Origin: CAVUCE01 sp963739985
GTDB lineage: Bacteria > Bacteroidota > Ignavibacteria > Ignavibacteriales > Ignavibacteriaceae
Assembly (NCBI GenBank): GCA_963739985.1
Contig: CAVUCE010000008.1
Location: 390,786-454,785, forward strand
DNA: 64,000 nt
Direction: 5' to 3'
Positions 47,606-57,534 of the stretch are shown one piece after another. The position numbers were made by a program, and so were the translations under genes. Within the stretch, counting starts at the first letter, position 1; each line of letters starts with the position of its first letter. The notes beneath the pieces are model-generated. The model was not told the origin of the DNA, did not search any database, and worked only from the letters and a program-made list of their open reading frames with translations.

Positions 47606-50386
47606 ATGAAAGAGAAATTGTTTCACGTTATTTCGAATACGCATTGGGATAGAGAATGGCGTTTCCCGTTCCAAAGAAATCGCCAGATGCTAGTTGATAT
47701 GATTGACTCAGTTATAGAGATTTTGGAAACAGAGCCCGATTATAAAGCATTCCATCTTGACAGCCAATCAATTGTGATTAAAGATTACTTAGAAATCCGT
47801 CCACAAAATAAAGACCGATTCATAAAGCTTGTTAAAGAAAAGCGCCTACTTATCGGTCCCTGGTATATCTTACCGGAAGAATATGAAGTTGGCGGTGAAA
47901 ATTTAATTCGAAATCTGTTGTTAGGTCATAGAGTTTGCCAGGCTCACGGCGGTGTTTCAAAAATTGGTTATTCCCCTTTTTCATGGGGACAAATTTCACA
48001 ACTTCCGCAAATCTACAAAGAGTTCGGGATAAACTTAATAATGTTCTATCGAGGGATTAATTCTCTTGATAGTCCTAAAGCAGAGTTTTTATGGGAAGGT
48101 GCAGACGGCTCACAATCTATATCATCCAGGTTTTCTACAATGCCGAGATATAATTTTTATTTTTACATTTACCGCCCGGTAATACATAATGAAGGCTTTT
48201 ACGATGTTGAATATAAATGGTCAAAAGGCGGAACACCTTTTCATTTTATAGATAAAGAACAGAGCTCCGAGGATTTTTTCATTATTGAACCGTTGGATGA
48301 ATATTATTCTGACAATATTGAACCACAAGTTAAGGCTATCATAAAAGATCAGGCTGAGGATTTTACAACTAAAAATGTTATATGGATGGAAGGTCATGAT
48401 TCCAGCGGACCGAATAAGAAAACTATAAATATTATAAAAGATATAAACAAGAATTTACCGAACGTAAATGTTATTCACAGTACTTTAGAAGATTATGCTA
48501 AAGCGCTATATAAAGAAGTTGATGAAAAGAAACTAAAGCTGGTTAAAGGTGAAAGAAGAAGTGCTCAGTATGACAGGCGCAGCGCAAATTTATACGGATA
48601 TACTACTTCGGCCAGAATGTTCTTAAAACAAAAAAACTTTGAAGCAGAAAGATGGCTTCAGTTTTACGCTGAGCCGTTTAATATTTTTTCCGCACTTATA
48701 GGCAAAAATATAAATGATCGCTATTTAGATATTGCCTGGAATTTTTTGATTCAAAACTCCGCGCACGATTCTATCGGCGGTTGTAGTCTGGATGAAATTC
48801 ATGATGATATGATGAACAGATATAAGCAATCAATTGAAATTTCTAAAGGTGTTTTTGAAAGATCAATAAAACATTTAGTTAAACAAATTGATACTTCTGT
48901 ATTCAGATCTGATAATAAAGAGAAAAACTCTGAGATTTATATTACAGCTATTAATCCTAATAATTATTTAAGAAATGAAATCGTAGAAACTTTTATAGAT
49001 ATTCCTAAAGAATTTGATAAAGACTTTATACAGATAAATAATAAAGACGGCAAAAGGAGTAAAGTTCAGTTAATTAAAAAAGCCGATCATCAACCGGTTA
49101 TTGAACAAATGATTGACAGACCAATGTATTTTGATATGAAAAGATATCACGCGTACATTGAATTAACTGATATTCCCAAATTCGGATATAAAACTTACCA
49201 GGTAAAACCGGTTAAGGCTGAGAAATCAAAAACAAATAATATTATAAAGACTAAGAATAATTTGCCGGTTCTTGAAAATGAATTTATTAAAGTAAAAATA
49301 AATTCAAACGGAACTTTTAATGTAAATGATAAACTAAATAGTAAAGTCTATAAAAATCTTGGTTATTTTTATGATGAAGGCGAGGCCGGACATGCTTGGG
49401 TAATTGAACCGACTAAGCCTTTTGTTGATACATTAAAATCTAAAGCAAAAATTAAAGTTGAAGAAAACGGAGAACTTATCGGAAGTTGTTCAATTCAACA
49501 TAAAATAAAAATACATGCCAATTTGAAAGAACGAAAATCCGGTAGTAAGAAGTTTGTAAAAGTACCAATACAATTATTTTTATCGATTGATAAAAACTCA
49601 AAAAGAGTAAACATAAAAGTTAATGTTGATAATACTGCTGAAAGCCATCGTTTAAGAATTATGTTCCCTACTAATCTAAAGGCAACACATTCATATGGTG
49701 AAGGACAGTTTGATGTTGTTCAAAGATCACTTGAAAGACCGGATACAAAAGATTGGGTGGAACAGCCGATGTACGATTTTCCAATGCATCAGTTCGTTGA
49801 TTTGACTGATGGTAAAAACGGTGCCGCAATTATTGTAAACGGACTTAAAGAATACGAAGTATTAAATGATAAAAAACGAACTCTAGCTATTACATTATTC
49901 AGAGCTTTTGAGTATATAATTGCTCCGAGCTCCCGTCAAGATTATACACATCAAAAAGGCTCACAATGCCTGGGTAAAAGTTCATATGAAATGTCATTCT
50001 ATCCTCATAAAGGAGATTGGATTGAAGGCGAAGTGTATAAAGAAGCGCTAAATTATAACAACAATGTTCGGATAGTTCAAACAGGTAAAACTAATGGTAA
50101 ACTTTCCGATACATTATCACTTATGGAAGTTACGCCAGATGAATTGATTTTCAGCGCATTAAAAAAATCCGAGGATGAAAGTTCTAATGTTTTCATATTA
50201 AGGTTATATAATCCAACGGATAAAAAATTGAAAGGTTCTGTAAATTTTGCTTTCGATTTAGCAAATGCAGATCAAGTTACTCTGGAAGAAAAACAAATTG
50301 AAGGATTACAAATAATGGAAAACAGAAGACTTAAAATTGAAGTGAATAGGAAACAAATTGTTACGATAAAATTAAAATTTAAGTGA
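47606..50386 (+). CDS. GH38-family alpha-mannosidase-like protein lacking the nucleophile
   Basis: A 926-residue cytoplasmic protein with the N-terminal alpha-mannosidase barrel, three-helix middle domain and beta-rich C-terminal half of GH38. Zinc ligands H13 and D15 (NTHWDREW) and H387 (NSAHDSIGG) are present, and D265 (MEGHDSSGP) fits the acid/base. At the position of the nucleophile, which is also a zinc ligand (D204 of fly Golgi mannosidase II; PDxFGQ in bacteria), this protein has F125 in GYSPFSWGQISQLPQI. It therefore cannot use the normal double-displacement mechanism. It may be a binding protein or use another mechanism. It sits 23 bases after the HAD gene and 19 before GH94. Confidence 0.85.
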   Translation: MKEKLFHVISNTHWDREWRFPFQRNRQMLVDMIDSVIEILETEPDYKAFHLDSQSIVIKDYLEIRPQNKDRFIKLVKEKRLLIGPWYILPEEYEVGGENLIRNLLLGHRVCQAHGGVSKIGYSPFSWGQISQLPQIYKEFGINLIMFYRGINSLDSPKAEFLWEGADGSQSISSRFSTMPRYNFYFYIYRPVIHNEGFYDVEYKWSKGGTPFHFIDKEQSSEDFFIIEPLDEYYSDNIEPQVKAIIKDQAEDFTTKNVIWMEGHDSSGPNKKTINIIKDINKNLPNVNVIHSTLEDYAKALYKEVDEKKLKLVKGERRSAQYDRRSANLYGYTTSARMFLKQKNFEAERWLQFYAEPFNIFSALIGKNINDRYLDIAWNFLIQNSAHDSIGGCSLDEIHDDMMNRYKQSIEISKGVFERSIKHLVKQIDTSVFRSDNKEKNSEIYITAINPNNYLRNEIVETFIDIPKEFDKDFIQINNKDGKRSKVQLIKKADHQPVIEQMIDRPMYFDMKRYHAYIELTDIPKFGYKTYQVKPVKAEKSKTNNIIKTKNNLPVLENEFIKVKINSNGTFNVNDKLNSKVYKNLGYFYDEGEAGHAWVIEPTKPFVDTLKSKAKIKVEENGELIGSCSIQHKIKIHANLKERKSGSKKFVKVPIQLFLSIDKNSKRVNIKVNVDNTAESHRLRIMFPTNLKATHSYGEGQFDVVQRSLERPDTKDWVEQPMYDFPMHQFVDLTDGKNGAAIIVNGLKEYEVLNDKKRTLAITLFRAFEYIIAPSSRQDYTHQKGSQCLGKSSYEMSFYPHKGDWIEGEVYKEALNYNNNVRIVQTGKTNGKLSDTLSLMEVTPDELIFSALKKSEDESSNVFILRLYNPTDKKLKGSVNFAFDLANADQVTLEEKQIEGLQIMENRRLKIEVNRKQIVTIKLKFK

Positions 50387-50405
50387 AAACCAACAGGAAT
50401 ATTTT

Positions 50406-52814
50406 ATGATTAAAAATAAGTACGGATATTTTACCGACGACTACAGAGAATTTGTAATTACTAATCCCAGAACTCCACGTCCATGGTTTAACTATATGTG
50501 GAACGAACATTACGCCGGATTAATTTCTCATACCGGTGGAGGCTTTAGTTTTTTAGACTGTCCAAGAGATAATAGAATTACGCGAATGCGCTATAATTCC
50601 CTTCCTTGGGATCGACCGGGTAGATATATAATTGTAAAAGATAAAGACACTAATAACTATTGGTCACTCAGCTGGGCTCCAACAATTGATTTGAAATATG
50701 ATAAATATGAATGCAGGCACGGACAAGGTTACACAACAATTATAACAGAGATTTATGGTGTTAGAGGCGAGCTAACTTATTTTGTTCCAAATGATGTAAA
50801 CGCTGAAATTTGGAAAGTAAAATTAACAGATATTTCCGGTAAAAACAGAAATATAGAGATTTACACTTTTACTGAATTGGTGATGGGAAATGCGTTAAAT
50901 GATATTATAAATCAACCGAATGATAAACACTTTACTGATATCAAATTCGATAAAGAACATCAATCACTTGTTGCAACACGCCGATATTGGGTTTTAAATA
51001 AAAAGGTATCTGTTGCTCAGCCAAACATTGATTGGAAATACAAGGTTTATTTTACAAATACTTTACCTGTTACAGGTTTTGATAGCAGCCTTGATAACTT
51101 TATAGGACGTTGGCGCTCTGAAGCAAACCCAGAATCCGTTGAAACCGGGATAATGAAAAATACTGAAATTACTGCGGGAGATCCTATTGCTGCTTTGCAA
51201 TCTAAAATTGAATTAAAAGCATCGTCTTCTATAGAATTTGCCAATATCATGGCAATTGTTTCAAAGGAAGCACAAAAACCATTTGATTTTTTAAAATGGA
51301 ATGAATTAAAAGATGTTTCTGTAATTAATAAAAAGTTTGATGAATTAAAACAAAAATGGGATTCATATTTAGATCATGCAAAAGTTGAAACTCCGGATGA
51401 AAAATTCAACGCAATGATAAATGTTTGGAATCAATATCAGTGTGCGGTTACATTTGATATGGCAAGAAATTCCGGATACTATCATGGTGGATTATTATTC
51501 GGAACAGGAATGAGAGATCAATTTCAGGACATTTTAGGAACAGTGATTGCCATTCCGGAAAGAGTTAGAGCTAGATTGTTAAACGCTCTCAGATTTCAAT
51601 TTCAAGACGGCTCAACACTTCATAATTTCTTTAAGATGACAGACAGCGGTGAAAGAACGAATCATTCGGATACTCCCCTTTGGATTCCTTTTGGAATTGT
51701 TGAATATCTAAATGAAACAGCTGATTTTTCTATCCTAGATGAAGAAGTAACCTTTTATGATGAAGGAAAAGGAACTGTTTACGAGCATATGGTTAAGGCA
51801 TTGAATTTTGCTATATCCGCAACAACTGAAAGTGGAATGCCGAAGATTATGAACGGTGACTGGAATGATACTCTTGACCATATTGGTCCAAAAGGAAAAG
51901 GCGAAACTGTTTGGGGAGCTTTTTTCTTAGCTTATGTCTTGAGAAAAACATTTGAAGTTTTAGAATACAAAAAAGACGACGTAGTACTCTCAAGATGGCA
52001 ATCCTTTTATGATAAATTGAAAATTGTTACCAATGAAAAATGCTGGGATGGTGAATGGTATTTAAGAGCGTTTAGAGATAATGGTGAATCAGTTGGTTCT
52101 AGTAAACACAAGCAAGGTAAAATATTTTTAAATGCTCAAACATGGTCTGTTATTTCCGGATTAGCTCCAACCGAAAGGGCAAACTCAGCTTTAGCAAATT
52201 GTAAAAACCATTTGTTAAAACCATATGGAATGCAAATTTGCTGGCCGTCTTATACTGAAGTAGAAGATAATGTTGGTTTAATCAGCCGTTGCGTTCCGGG
52301 CAAAAAAGAGAATGGCGCTATTTTTAATCATGCTTCTTCTTGGTATGTTTTAGCAGCTATATTAAACGGTGATGTTGAAAGTGCTTTTGATGTTTACTCA
52401 AGAATGCTTCCGTTAAACTCATCAGAGGATATAGATAAATATGAAATCGAACCTTATGTTTACGCAGAATATGTTACAAGCCCGGATCATGAAACCGAAA
52501 ACCAGGCAAGTCATTCATGGTTAACAGGAAGTTCTGTTTGGATGTACAGGATTGCAATGGATAAAATAATCGGTTTTCAAACAAGCTTGGGAGGAATAAC
52601 TATCTCACCAAATATTCCTTCAAAATGGAAAAAGTTTAAAGCAGAGAGATCTTTCAGAGGCAAAAGAATTATTTTAACTGTGAAGAACAATGAGGGAGGA
52701 AACTCAAAGATAAGTTCATTCAAGATTAACGATAAACAAACCAAAAATAATTTTATCAAAGTGGAAGATTATTCCGACGATATTATTAATGTTGAAGTAG
52801 AAATAGTAAAATAA
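50406..52814 (+). CDS. GH94-family glycoside phosphorylase
   Basis: An 802-residue cytoplasmic enzyme of GH94 (cellobiose/chitobiose phosphorylase family), which uses phosphate to split a beta-linked disaccharide into a sugar-1-phosphate and a free sugar. The N-terminal start KYGYFTDDYREFVITNPRTP and the layout of the beta-sandwich, linker and (alpha/alpha)6 barrel fit. The general acid is the Asp in the GDWND motif (D485 is its first Asp). The phosphate-site region GTGMRDQFQDIL is also recognisable. The length equals that of N,N'-diacetylchitobiose phosphorylase, and NanE nearby favours an N-acetyl sugar, but the subgroup is not certain. It is the last gene of the plus-strand operon. Confidence 0.87.
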   Translation: MIKNKYGYFTDDYREFVITNPRTPRPWFNYMWNEHYAGLISHTGGGFSFLDCPRDNRITRMRYNSLPWDRPGRYIIVKDKDTNNYWSLSWAPTIDLKYDKYECRHGQGYTTIITEIYGVRGELTYFVPNDVNAEIWKVKLTDISGKNRNIEIYTFTELVMGNALNDIINQPNDKHFTDIKFDKEHQSLVATRRYWVLNKKVSVAQPNIDWKYKVYFTNTLPVTGFDSSLDNFIGRWRSEANPESVETGIMKNTEITAGDPIAALQSKIELKASSSIEFANIMAIVSKEAQKPFDFLKWNELKDVSVINKKFDELKQKWDSYLDHAKVETPDEKFNAMINVWNQYQCAVTFDMARNSGYYHGGLLFGTGMRDQFQDILGTVIAIPERVRARLLNALRFQFQDGSTLHNFFKMTDSGERTNHSDTPLWIPFGIVEYLNETADFSILDEEVTFYDEGKGTVYEHMVKALNFAISATTESGMPKIMNGDWNDTLDHIGPKGKGETVWGAFFLAYVLRKTFEVLEYKKDDVVLSRWQSFYDKLKIVTNEKCWDGEWYLRAFRDNGESVGSSKHKQGKIFLNAQTWSVISGLAPTERANSALANCKNHLLKPYGMQICWPSYTEVEDNVGLISRCVPGKKENGAIFNHASSWYVLAAILNGDVESAFDVYSRMLPLNSSEDIDKYEIEPYVYAEYVTSPDHETENQASHSWLTGSSVWMYRIAMDKIIGFQTSLGGITISPNIPSKWKKFKAERSFRGKRIILTVKNNEGGNSKISSFKINDKQTKNNFIKVEDYSDDIINVEVEIVK

Positions 52815-52845
52815 GCTCTAACTTGATTACTAGTTTATACAATGC

Positions 52846-52864
52846 TGCCGGGCCTTTCCCGGCA
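52846..52864. terminator. Hairpin between the GH94 and SGNH genes
   Basis: A 7-bp GC-rich stem TGCCGGG / CCCGGCA with a 5-base loop, between two convergent genes. It lacks a T-tract right after the stem, so it may be a weak or factor-assisted terminator for both. Confidence 0.6.
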
Positions 52865-52891
52865 TGCTTAAGTGTTAACTAGTTTAGATAA

Positions 52892-53422
52892 TTAATTTGA
52901 TTCCAGGTAATTCATTAATTCATTTGACCAAACTTTATAAGCCGAATCAGTTAAATGTAAACCATCTTCGGTAAATTCTTTTTTTAGCTTTCCTGCATCA
53001 TCAATAAAAGATTTATGAAGATTGAAAAAATTGCAATTTTGTTTTAATGCTAATTCTTCCAATTTTTTGTTAAAATCTACAATCCTTGAATTTGGTCTCA
53101 GTTCATTATCTCTTGTGGGAAATATTGTTGTAAGAATGATCGAACTTGAATTAGTATAGCTTCTTAATTTCGAAATAATTTTAATAATATTTTCCAGGAC
53201 GAAATTATCGCTTCTGTCTCTGGCAAAGTCATTAGTCCCTATACACAAAAATATTTTGCTTGGCATCGGATGAAAAATTTCAGGAGTAATTCTTTCAAGA
53301 CATTCTTCTGTGCTATCACCGGAAACTCCCTTATTTATAATTTTTAAGTTTGGCAAATATTTATCTGTTTCGTACATGTCTGTAATTGAGTCACCAAGCA
53401 TTAAAATATTTTCAGTATTCAT
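52892..53422 (-). CDS. SGNH/GDSL-family hydrolase
   Basis: A 176-residue esterase-type hydrolase. Block I is LMLGDSIT (nucleophile Ser in GDS), block II has GVSGDS, block III is CIGTNDFAR, and block V is EDGLHLTDSAY with the catalytic Asp and His. There is no signal peptide, so it should act in the cytoplasm. Members remove acyl (often acetyl) groups from sugars or lipids. It lies in reverse orientation between the glycan operon and the sensor kinase gene, so a role as a sugar O-deacetylase for the locus is plausible but inferred. Confidence 0.87.
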   Translation of the reverse strand: MNTENILMLGDSITDMYETDKYLPNLKIINKGVSGDSTEECLERITPEIFHPMPSKIFLCIGTNDFARDRSDNFVLENIIKIISKLRSYTNSSSIILTTIFPTRDNELRPNSRIVDFNKKLEELALKQNCNFFNLHKSFIDDAGKLKKEFTEDGLHLTDSAYKVWSNELMNYLESN

Positions 53423-53699
53423 TTTTACCTCTGATTTTTTGTGCTGTTTTTGGAAAAATTATTTATACTTAACAATAGTAATTTTTTAGTTTTATAATGA
53501 TTAGATATTATACACAACAAATAATCTGTAAATTTAATTCTATTTTTAGTTAGGATCAGATAATAACAGCTTTAATTATTAAATTTTGTTTTAGAACATA
53601 TCGATTTTCTATAAACAAAAATATAGAAGTCAAATTGAAAACTATTTTTGTGTTTCCCCAAATGTATCAAGATTTATTTGTTAACCATTCTGGATCAAT

Positions 53700-56600
53700 A
53701 TGCGAAAAATAATGTCCGATTTAATAAAGTCATTCATTCTTATTTTCGTATTTACATTTACAACAGCAGCACAAAACAACGCAGCAAAATTTGAACACAT
53801 CTCTATTGAACAAGGATTATCACAAAGTTCAATTTTTTCCATTTGCCAGGATAGTAAAGGATTTCTGTGGTTTGGAACATTAGACGGATTAGATAAATAT
53901 GACGGCTACAATTTTACTGTTTATAAATCAGATCCGCATGATCCCACTACTTTAAGTGATAATACAGTATTTAAAATTTTTGAAGATAAAAGCGGTACTT
54001 TGTGGATTGGAACTCTGGGCGGAGGCTTAAACAAATTTAATAGCGCTCTGGAAAGATTTAAACGATTTAGATACGATCCCAATGATCCTGGATCATTAAG
54101 CAACAATAATGTGAGATCAATATTTGAAGATAGTGAAGGTAATCTTTGGGTCGGTACAAACAATGGTTTAAATAAATTTGTCCCAAAGACCGGAAAATTT
54201 GTAAGATATTTACATAATCCTAAAAACAAAAACTCTATTAGTAATAATTATATCTGGTCAATTTATGAATCGCCTTTGATGAAAGGTGTATTGTGGATTG
54301 GCACTTATGATGGGTTAAATCGACTTGATATAAAAACCGGTATAATTACTGTATATCAGCATCACGATAATGATCCGAATAGTTTGAGCCACAATTATGT
54401 TTGGTCAATAATAGAAGGAAAGCCCGGGCATCTGTGGATAGGTACAAATAACGGTTTGGATAAATTCAACATTAAAACCGGCAAATTCACTAATTATTAT
54501 AATAAGACTAAAGATCAATTTAGTTTAAGTTATAATAATGTCTGGTCGCTATCTAAGGATAAAAATGGTGAAATATTAGTTGGCACACTCGGCGGTGGAT
54601 TAAATAGAATCATTCATCCGGAATCGAAAAACTTAAAGTTTATCCGGTTCCAATATGATCCGGCTAATCCAAGCAGTTTAAGTCATAATTATGTTTGGTC
54701 GATTTATGAAGATAGGACCGGTGTAATTTGGGTTGGTACCGATGTAGGCCTAAACAAACTTGATCCGGAGAAAGAGAAATTTATACATTACAAAAGCACA
54801 CCTTTTAATAAACACAGCTTAAGTGATAATGAAGTGACTGCTATTTTTAGAGATCATCTTGGAATACTTTGGGTTGGGACTAGAAATGGTCTAAATAAAT
54901 TTAATTCTAAAGACAAAACTTTTACTCATTATAAGTATGCTCCTAACAATCCTTATAGTCTTAGCAATAATTATATTCGATCAATTGATGAAGATGGTAA
55001 TGGCATTCTGTGGATTGGAACAAACGGCGGCGGACTGAACAAATTCATTCGGGATGAAAATAAGTTTATACACTATAATACAGGTAACGCTCCTAATGAA
55101 TTAAGTAATAGTAACGTTACCTCTATTCATGAAGATGAGAACGGAATTATATGGCTTGGAACATTAGCGGGGCTGGATGAACTAAATCCCAAAACCGGAA
55201 GAATTAAAATTTATTTGAATAAACCGGGCGATCCCAAAAGTTTAAGCCATGATTATGTTTATACTATTTATGAAGACAGAGAGCATACTTTTTGGATTGG
55301 AACACTTGGCGGAGGATTAAACAAGTTTGATAGAGAATCCGGTACTTTTAAAAGATATCTGGAAAATCCCAATGATACTACAAGCTTAAGTAACAATAAT
55401 ATTTGGTGTATTTATGAGGACCATCAAAATGATATATGGATCGGGACAAATAACGGTTTGGATAAGTTCAATAAAATAGATGAGACGTTTACACATTACA
55501 ATACAAAACACGGATTAATAAATAATGTGATATATGGAATACTGGAAGATGACTCTGGCAATCTCTGGTTAAGTTCTAATAAAGGGCTATCAAAGTTCAA
55601 CCCTAAGAAAGGCACAATCCGGAATTACACAACAGGCGATGGATTACAAAGTGATCAATTTGGTGGAAACGCTTATTTTGAAGATTCAAAAGGAAGAATG
55701 TATTTTGGCGGAATAAATGGTTTTAATATGTTTTATCCGGATAGTATAAAAGATAATCCTTTCGTTCCTCCAATTGTTATAACTGATTTCCAAATTTTTA
55801 ATGAGTCGGTACCAATCGGGGAAAATTCTCCTCTAAAAAGATCAATTACGGAAACCAAAGAAATTACATTACCATATAAGGACAATGTTTTTTCATTTGA
55901 GTTTGCGGCACTCCATTATTCTTCGCCGGACGCTAATCAATATGCTTATAAAATGGAGGGATTTGATAAAAAATGGATTTATTCGGGCACTCGGCATTAT
56001 GTAACATACACAAATCTAGATCCCGGTAAATATGTATTTCAGGTAATTGGTTCAAACAACGATGGTGTTTGGAACAAAAAGGGCGCATCAGTTATAATTA
56101 TTATTTCACCTCCATTTTGGCGAACTTGGTGGTTTATAACATTGATGGCTATTTTTATTTTATCAATCATTGGAGCAATAATTTATTTTAGAATAAACAA
56201 TATTTTAGAAATTGAGAGGCTAAGATTAAAAATTGCAGCTGATCTACATGACGAAATAGGAACCAGGTTAACAGAAATATCGTTGTTGAGTGATATGGTA
56301 TATCATGTTGAAGTTGATAATACTAAATCATTTAAAGATTCCGTAAGAAATATTGGCGGAATAGCCAGATCTTTAATTGAAAGTATGAGCGATATAGTCT
56401 GGTTGATTAATCCTAAAAGAGATTCGTTATATGAACTATTTTTAAAGTTAAAAGATAACTACGAAGAATTATTATCTTATAAAGAAATATATCTTTACAT
56501 AAATAATCTTAATTTTTTGGAAAAAATTAGATTGCCGATGGAATACAGGAAAAATGTTTATCTAATTTTTAAAGAGGCAATGAATAATTCTATAAGACAC

Positions 56601-56816
56601 AGTAGTTGTACCGAAATTTCTATTAACACAGAAACAAGCGGGAAATTGCTTACTATTACTATGTATGATAATGGAAAAGGTTTTGATATTACAAAAAAAT
56701 CATTGGGTAACGGAACGGAAAATATGCGCACTAGAGCTGAGGCAATCGGAGGAAGTTTAAGAATCCAATCTAAAGTTGATGAGGGAACAATGATTAAATT
56801 TACAGGTAAATTGTGA
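53700..56816 (+). CDS. Propeller-type sensor histidine kinase (Reg_prop, Y_Y_Y, HisKA_3)
   Basis: A 1038-residue membrane sensor. After a signal segment (about 5-22) come some thirteen or more Reg_prop repeats (W-I/V-GT--GLN/DKF--) that form a periplasmic double propeller (about 30-680). A Y_Y_Y domain follows (about 700-795), then one membrane helix (about 810-830) and a HisKA_3 dimerisation domain with the phosphorylated H850 in ADLHDEIGTRL. The HATPase domain has the N box (EAMNNSIRHS) and GKGF. This sensor design is known from Bacteroides glycan-sensing hybrid kinases; here the output is a separate NarL-type regulator. It probably detects a glycan fragment and controls the neighbouring operons. 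Confidence 0.92.
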   Translation: MRKIMSDLIKSFILIFVFTFTTAAQNNAAKFEHISIEQGLSQSSIFSICQDSKGFLWFGTLDGLDKYDGYNFTVYKSDPHDPTTLSDNTVFKIFEDKSGTLWIGTLGGGLNKFNSALERFKRFRYDPNDPGSLSNNNVRSIFEDSEGNLWVGTNNGLNKFVPKTGKFVRYLHNPKNKNSISNNYIWSIYESPLMKGVLWIGTYDGLNRLDIKTGIITVYQHHDNDPNSLSHNYVWSIIEGKPGHLWIGTNNGLDKFNIKTGKFTNYYNKTKDQFSLSYNNVWSLSKDKNGEILVGTLGGGLNRIIHPESKNLKFIRFQYDPANPSSLSHNYVWSIYEDRTGVIWVGTDVGLNKLDPEKEKFIHYKSTPFNKHSLSDNEVTAIFRDHLGILWVGTRNGLNKFNSKDKTFTHYKYAPNNPYSLSNNYIRSIDEDGNGILWIGTNGGGLNKFIRDENKFIHYNTGNAPNELSNSNVTSIHEDENGIIWLGTLAGLDELNPKTGRIKIYLNKPGDPKSLSHDYVYTIYEDREHTFWIGTLGGGLNKFDRESGTFKRYLENPNDTTSLSNNNIWCIYEDHQNDIWIGTNNGLDKFNKIDETFTHYNTKHGLINNVIYGILEDDSGNLWLSSNKGLSKFNPKKGTIRNYTTGDGLQSDQFGGNAYFEDSKGRMYFGGINGFNMFYPDSIKDNPFVPPIVITDFQIFNESVPIGENSPLKRSITETKEITLPYKDNVFSFEFAALHYSSPDANQYAYKMEGFDKKWIYSGTRHYVTYTNLDPGKYVFQVIGSNNDGVWNKKGASVIIIISPPFWRTWWFITLMAIFILSIIGAIIYFRINNILEIERLRLKIAADLHDEIGTRLTEISLLSDMVYHVEVDNTKSFKDSVRNIGGIARSLIESMSDIVWLINPKRDSLYELFLKLKDNYEELLSYKEIYLYINNLNFLEKIRLPMEYRKNVYLIFKEAMNNSIRHSSCTEISINTETSGKLLTITMYDNGKGFDITKKSLGNGTENMRTRAEAIGGSLRIQSKVDEGTMIKFTGKL

Positions 56817-56898
56817 TCAATAAACTGAAAATTTTTGATGAATAATATTTCTATATTAAGTTTTTAAAATTAAAATGTTTGATCGATCGAAAAATAAA

Positions 56899-57531
56899 AT
56901 GATAAAAGTTCTCATTATAGAAGATAATAAAATCATTAATGATTCTTTAGCATCATTAATAAATCATGCCGAAGGATTTAGCTGTATTGGTGCTTTCCTA
57001 GATTGCGAAAGTTTATTAAAAGAGATAAATAATTTATCGCCTGATATTTTATTGATGGATATTAAATTGCCGGGTATGTCAGGTATTGAAGGTGTAAGAA
57101 GAGTAAAAGCAATTAAACCGGATCTTAATATTTTAATGCTAACTATTCATGAAGAAAATGATTTAATTTTTGATGCTCTTTGTGCAGGAGCTTGCGGATA
57201 TTTAGTAAAAAAGACACATCCCACCAGATTATTAGAAGCAATCGAAGAAGCTTATGAAGGTGGAGCTCCAATGAGTTCCCATATTGCAAGAAAAGTCACT
57301 AGTTTTTTTCTAAACACTAATAAACTTGCGGCAGATTCTACACTTTTAACAGATAGAGAACAAGAAATATTAAAGGAATTAATTAAAGGCAAAACTTATT
57401 ACGCAATTGCAATCACTCTTAATATTAGTAAAGATACAGTCCGATTTCACATAAAAAGGATCTACAAGAAACTTCATGTTCATTCTCAGGCCGAAGCTGT
57501 AGCAGAAGCTATAAAAAAAGGATATGTATAA
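56899..57531 (+). CDS. NarL/LuxR-type response regulator
   Basis: A 210-residue response regulator whose gene starts 82 bases after the kinase. The receiver domain (1-120) has the acidic pair ED at residues 8-9, the phosphorylated D54 in LLMDIKLPG, and a conserved lysine in YLVKKTHP. The DNA-binding domain is LuxR-type (about 145-205: LTDREQEILKELIKGKTYYAIA; NISKDTVRFHIKRIYKKL). I start at the ATG at 56899 (MIKVLIIEDN), the usual beginning; an ATG at 56875 would add 8 residues. It is the cognate partner of the HisKA_3 kinase. A palindrome such as the one at 40286 is a possible binding site, which is inference. Confidence 0.92.
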   Translation: MIKVLIIEDNKIINDSLASLINHAEGFSCIGAFLDCESLLKEINNLSPDILLMDIKLPGMSGIEGVRRVKAIKPDLNILMLTIHEENDLIFDALCAGACGYLVKKTHPTRLLEAIEEAYEGGAPMSSHIARKVTSFFLNTNKLAADSTLLTDREQEILKELIKGKTYYAIAITLNISKDTVRFHIKRIYKKLHVHSQAEAVAEAIKKGYV

Positions 57532-57534
57532 AAA

